64,000 bases of DNA from Salinicola socius (GTDB taxonomy: Bacteria; Pseudomonadota; Gammaproteobacteria; Pseudomonadales; Halomonadaceae). Numbering within the stretch: position 1 is the stretch's first letter; each line of letters starts with the position of its first letter. Location of the stretch: positions 62,001 through 126,000 of the forward strand of contig NZ_MSDO01000019.1 in assembly GCF_001937195.1 (NCBI RefSeq). The letters are read 5' to 3'. The translations under genes and the position numbers were made by a program. Of the stretch, positions 59,297 to 64,000 are shown piece by piece. The notes beneath the pieces were generated by a model. That model ran no database searches. It had not been told where the DNA came from and worked only from the letters and a program-made list of their open reading frames with translations.

Positions 59297-60055
59297 TCAT
59301 GCCGGGTTGTCGATATCCACGAAGCGATGCTCGATGCCAAAACGCGCTTTCAGCCATTCGCCCAAGGCCTCAATACCGTCACGCTCGGTGGCGTGATGTC
59401 CCGCTGCCAGATAGGTGATGCCCATCTCGCGTGCCATGTGCGTGGTGCGCTCGGAAATCTCGCCGGAGATGAACGCATCGGCGCCCGCCTCGGCCGCCAT
59501 CGGCAACATGTCCTGAGCGCCACCGGTACACCAGGCGACGCTATGGACGACGCCGGCATGTCCCTCGATCAACGTCGGCACGCGACCCAGCGCCCGTTCG
59601 ACGCGTGCAGCCAGCGCCTGGCTATCGAGCGAGGTATCCGGCTGCCCCATCCACAGCAAGCCCTGCCCGAGCTCACCGTCGAGACAGCGCTCCGCACTGA
59701 ACCCCAGGCGCCGGCCCAGCAAGGCGTTGTTGCCCAGCGAGATGTGCGCGTCCAGCGGCAAGTGATAGGCGAGCAGATTGAGATCGTGGTGCAACAGGGT
59801 GGCAAACCGGCGCCGCTTCATCCCCGTCACGCTGACCGGCTCGTTCTTCCAGAAATAGCCGTGGTGCACCAGCACCGCATCGGCTTCCCAGGCCACCGCT
59901 TCGTCGAGCAATGCCTGGCAAGCCGTGACCCCGGTCATGACCCGACCGATCGACTCCCGCCCCTCGACCTGCAGTCCATTGATCGTGTAATCCTTGAACG
60001 CGTCGATACGCAGCTCCGTATCGATCGCCTCTTGTAGCGTCTGCCGCGAAATCAT
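59297..60055 (-). CDS. Nif3-like dinuclear metal-centre protein (YbgI family)
   Basis: 252 residues. Metal-ligand motifs: DAVLVHHGYFW near residue 60 and the C-terminal ISGEISERTTH and AAGHHATERDGIEAL. E. coli YbgI has a similar hexameric toroid with two metals; proposed roles include GTP cyclohydrolase activity, but function is not settled. The start at 60055 has GGGAG 6 nt upstream; the in-frame extension is unsupported. It is divergent from degS. Confidence 0.92.
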   Translation of the reverse strand: MISRQTLQEAIDTELRIDAFKDYTINGLQVEGRESIGRVMTGVTACQALLDEAVAWEADAVLVHHGYFWKNEPVSVTGMKRRRFATLLHHDLNLLAYHLPLDAHISLGNNALLGRRLGFSAERCLDGELGQGLLWMGQPDTSLDSQALAARVERALGRVPTLIEGHAGVVHSVAWCTGGAQDMLPMAAEAGADAFISGEISERTTHMAREMGITYLAAGHHATERDGIEALGEWLKARFGIEHRFVDIDNPA

Positions 60056-60217
60056 GTTGGCTCCCAGCCAAAAGCATTGCTGAATGTTACACTTAGGCCA
60101 CGTATCGCCATCACGCCACCTCCTCATCGGACGATCGGAATGGGCATGCGACCCCTGAATATGTAGCGTCATCGAATGTCGCGAAATCGTCCGAATTCCA
60201 GTCTAAGGACCCAGCCC

Positions 60218-61528
<1,311 letters not shown>

Positions 61529-61542
61529 CGGCGACCACCAGC

Positions 61543-61582
61543 CATAAACGAAATCGCCGCCCCAAAGAGGAGGCGGCAATCT
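61543..61582 (-). terminator. Intrinsic terminator of hisD
   Basis: Minus strand ATTGCCGCC / GGCGGCGAT (one U-G pair, 10-nt loop) followed by TTTCGTTT, about 20 nt past the hisD stop. It lies between convergent degS and hisD. Confidence 0.7.
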
Positions 61583-61599
61583 CGCTTCGTGCTGGATGA

Positions 61600-62910
61600 T
61601 CAACGTTTCAGGCGGTTCTCGGCCGAGCGGGCATGGGCGGTCAGCGACTCCCCTCGCGCCAGCACCGAGGCGGTCCGCCCCAGCGTGTCGGCGCCTTCCG
61701 GCGAGCACTGGATCAGCGAAGAGCGCTTCTGGAAATCGTAGACGCCCAGCGGCGACGAGAAACGCGCAGTGCCCGAGGTCGGCAGCACGTGATTGGGACC
61801 GGCACAGTAGTCGCCCAGCACCTCGGCGGTATAGCGCCCCATGAAAATGGCGCCGGCGTGACGTACGCCCTCCGCCATCGCCTGCGGTGCTTCCACGGAA
61901 AGCTCCAGGTGCTCCGGGGCGATGCGGTTGATCAGCTCGACCGCCTGCTCGGGCCCTTCACAGAGGATCAGCGCGCCGCGCCGCGCCAGCGATTCGCGAA
62001 CGATCGCCTCGCGCTCCAGAGTCGGCAGCAGCCGCTCGATGGATGCCTCAACCGCCGCCAGATGTTCCGCGTCCCAACTGACGAGAATGGCCTGGGCGTC
62101 TTCATCGTGCTCGGCCTGGGAAAACAGATCCATCGCCAGCCAGTCCGGATCGGTGCCGCCGTCGGAAACGACCAGGATCTCGGAGGGCCCCGCAATCATG
62201 TCGATACCGACCTGCCCGAACACCGCTCGCTTGGCCGTGGCGACATAGATATTGCCCGGACCGACGATCTTGTCGACCCGGGGCACGCTCTGGGTCCCGT
62301 AGGCCAACGCGGCCACGGCCTGAGCGCCGCCCAGCGCGAAAACCCGATCGACACCGGCAAGGTGCGCCGCGGCCAGCACCAGCTCATTGACGATGCCATC
62401 CGGGGTCGGCACCACCATCACGATCTCGCGGACACCGGCCACGTGGGCCGGCACGGCGTTCATCAATACGGAAGACGGATAAGCAGCCTTGCCACCGGGC
62501 ACGTAGATACCGACCCGGTCGAGCGCCGTCACCTTCTGCCCCAGCACGGTCCCGTCGGGTTCGCTGTACTGCCAGGACTCCGGCTTCTGGCGCTCGTGAT
62601 AGAGCCGGATGCGCTCGGCAGCGTGCTGCAGCGCCTCGCGCTGTTCCGTCGGCACGTTCGCGAACGCCGCTTCGAGCCGCTCGGCCCCGATCGTCAACTC
62701 CGACATGGCGGTCGCGGAGAGACGATCGAAGCGATTGGTGTACTCGATCACGGCGTCATCGCCGCGCTGACGAACGGCGGCAATGATCTCCGCCACCCGG
62801 GAACCGATCTCGTGATCGGAAACCCCTTCCCAGGCCAGCAGTGACGCGAGACGGGTGTCGAAATCAGTGTCCCGCGTGGCGAGGCGGGCAATGGTAGTCA
62901 TTTGACTCAT
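61600..62910 (-). CDS. hisD: Histidinol dehydrogenase
   Basis: 436 residues, oxidises histidinol to histidine with two NAD. Conserved blocks: [17 protein letters not shown]-type near 120, [24 protein letters not shown], and the zinc ligands in [14 protein letters not shown]. The start may be 62910 or the ATG 9 nt inside. It follows hisG after 132 nt. hisC, found here in Pseudomonas, is absent. Confidence 0.98.
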   Translation of the reverse strand: MSQMTTIARLATRDTDFDTRLASLLAWEGVSDHEIGSRVAEIIAAVRQRGDDAVIEYTNRFDRLSATAMSELTIGAERLEAAFANVPTEQREALQHAAERIRLYHERQKPESWQYSEPDGTVLGQKVTALDRVGIYVPGGKAAYPSSVLMNAVPAHVAGVREIVMVVPTPDGIVNELVLAAAHLAGVDRVFALGGAQAVAALAYGTQSVPRVDKIVGPGNIYVATAKRAVFGQVGIDMIAGPSEILVVSDGGTDPDWLAMDLFSQAEHDEDAQAILVSWDAEHLAAVEASIERLLPTLEREAIVRESLARRGALILCEGPEQAVELINRIAPEHLELSVEAPQAMAEGVRHAGAIFMGRYTAEVLGDYCAGPNHVLPTSGTARFSSPLGVYDFQKRSSLIQCSPEGADTLGRTASVLARGESLTAHARSAENRLKR

Positions 62911-63042
62911 TCAAGCATTCTCCAGGTTCGACCGACCCCGGCCATCGGCAGGCAATAGAAACGCCTTTCCGTCATGAACGCTACTCCAGCACCTGACCGA
63001 AACCGGAGGCGTGCACTCCACACGCCTCGATGTCGGCATCAC

Positions 63043-63687
63043 TCAGGCCGGAAGACGCGCCGTCACGGCCTGGCGCAGGCGTTCGATCAGCGGCCTCAGC
63101 CGCTCGTGCTTCATCGTCATCGATGCCTTGTTGACCACCAGGCGGGTACTGATGTTCTCGATCAATTCGCGAGGCTCCATGCCATTGGCCCGCAGGGTAT
63201 TGCCGGTATCCACGATATCGACGATCTCATCTGCCAGGTTCATCAACGGCGCCAGCTCCATCGCCCCGTACAGCTTGATCACCTCGGCCTGGATGCCCTG
63301 CTCTGCATAGTAACGGCGTGCCACGTTGACGAACTTCGTCGCGACTCGTCGCTTGGCATGCGCTGGCTGTGCGCCCACGATACCGGCCGTCATCAGACGA
63401 CAGCGAGAGATGCCGAGATCGAGCGGTTCATAGAGCCCTTCGGCGCCATGCTCCAGCAGGACGTCCTTGCCCGCAACGCCCAGATCGGCTGCACCCAGCT
63501 GGACGTAGGTCGGCACGTCCACCGCGCGAATGACGACCAGTTTGACATCGGGCAGGTTGGTATCGAACAGCAGCTTGCGACTCCTGCCGAAATCGTCTGC
63601 CGGCGTGATACCGGCATCCGCCAGTAACGGCAGGGTCTCTTCGAGGATACGGCCCTTTGACAGGGCCAGGATCAGTTGATTGCTCAT
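63043..63687 (-). CDS. hisG: ATP phosphoribosyltransferase, short form
   Basis: 214 residues, first step of histidine synthesis. [34 protein letters not shown] and [16 protein letters not shown] are standard. The C-terminal regulatory domain of the long form is missing, so it needs the HisZ partner, which is not in this window. The start at 63687 ([12 protein letters not shown]) is preferred over a GTG at 63702. Confidence 0.97.
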   Translation of the reverse strand: MSNQLILALSKGRILEETLPLLADAGITPADDFGRSRKLLFDTNLPDVKLVVIRAVDVPTYVQLGAADLGVAGKDVLLEHGAEGLYEPLDLGISRCRLMTAGIVGAQPAHAKRRVATKFVNVARRYYAEQGIQAEVIKLYGAMELAPLMNLADEIVDIVDTGNTLRANGMEPRELIENISTRLVVNKASMTMKHERLRPLIERLRQAVTARLPA

Positions 63688-63702
63688 GTCATCAGCCGTC
63701 AC

Positions 63703-64000
<298 letters not shown>

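Overview
The window is about 62% GC and densely coded. It looks like chromosomal core DNA of a gammaproteobacterium of the Halomonadaceae type (Halomonas, Salinicola, Kushneria or a relative; the genus cannot be fixed from sequence reading alone). The grounds are the protein sequences, acidic tails on several proteins (GyrA, DegS, SspB), a TrkH/TrkI potassium transporter, and a gene order that follows the Pseudomonas/Halomonas pattern. That pattern includes gyrA-serC-pheA-tyrA/aroA-cmk-rpsA, mutT-argJ-secA-dciA-lpxC-fts-mur, rsmI-rnpB-rsmH, and degS-hisD-hisG-murA. I see no insertion sequence, prophage, CRISPR array or tRNA gene.

Region by region. At 1-5012 lie the 5' part of pyrF, a ComEA-like helix-hairpin-helix protein, fxsA, the groES-groEL operon with a probable heat-shock promoter, trmJ and an unrecognised small protein. 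At 5119-15119 the minus strand carries the mixed operon gyrA, serC, pheA, a tyrA-aroA fusion, cmk and rpsA. At 15282-20347 lie a thioesterase, rdgC, an acyltransferase, trkH and a small orphan. At 20397-26375 lies a type IV pilus block (pilA divergent from pilB-pilC-pilD) followed by coaE and yacG. At 26495-32684 lie a Nudix/ThiE-like fusion, argJ, secA, a short secreted leader protein upstream of secA, and divergent dciA. At 32830-49628 the cell-envelope and division (dcw) cluster runs on the minus strand from rsmH to lpxC, directly preceded by the RNase P RNA gene. At 50175-64000 lie rsmI, lpoA-yraN-gmhA-dolP, sspA-sspB, rplM-rpsI, zapE, zapG, a Nif3 protein, a DegS-type protease, hisD-hisG and the 3' part of murA.

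The strongest candidate for an undescribed system is the 114-codon reading frame at 31792-32136, just upstream of secA. It has an export signal and ends in Arg-Gly-Pro-Pro three residues before its stop. Its last codons can pair with the secA Shine-Dalgarno region. This is the architecture of the E. coli SecM translation-arrest sensor, but the arrest motif is of the RAPP/RGPP kind and the protein shows no recognisable SecM similarity beyond that.

Other points worth attention: mraZ and ddlB are absent from the dcw cluster; rnpB sits 33 nt upstream of rsmH with no visible terminator; an AT-rich 336-bp gap between ftsQ and ftsA carries a perfect -10 box and a palindrome; and several promoters carry palindromes over their core elements.
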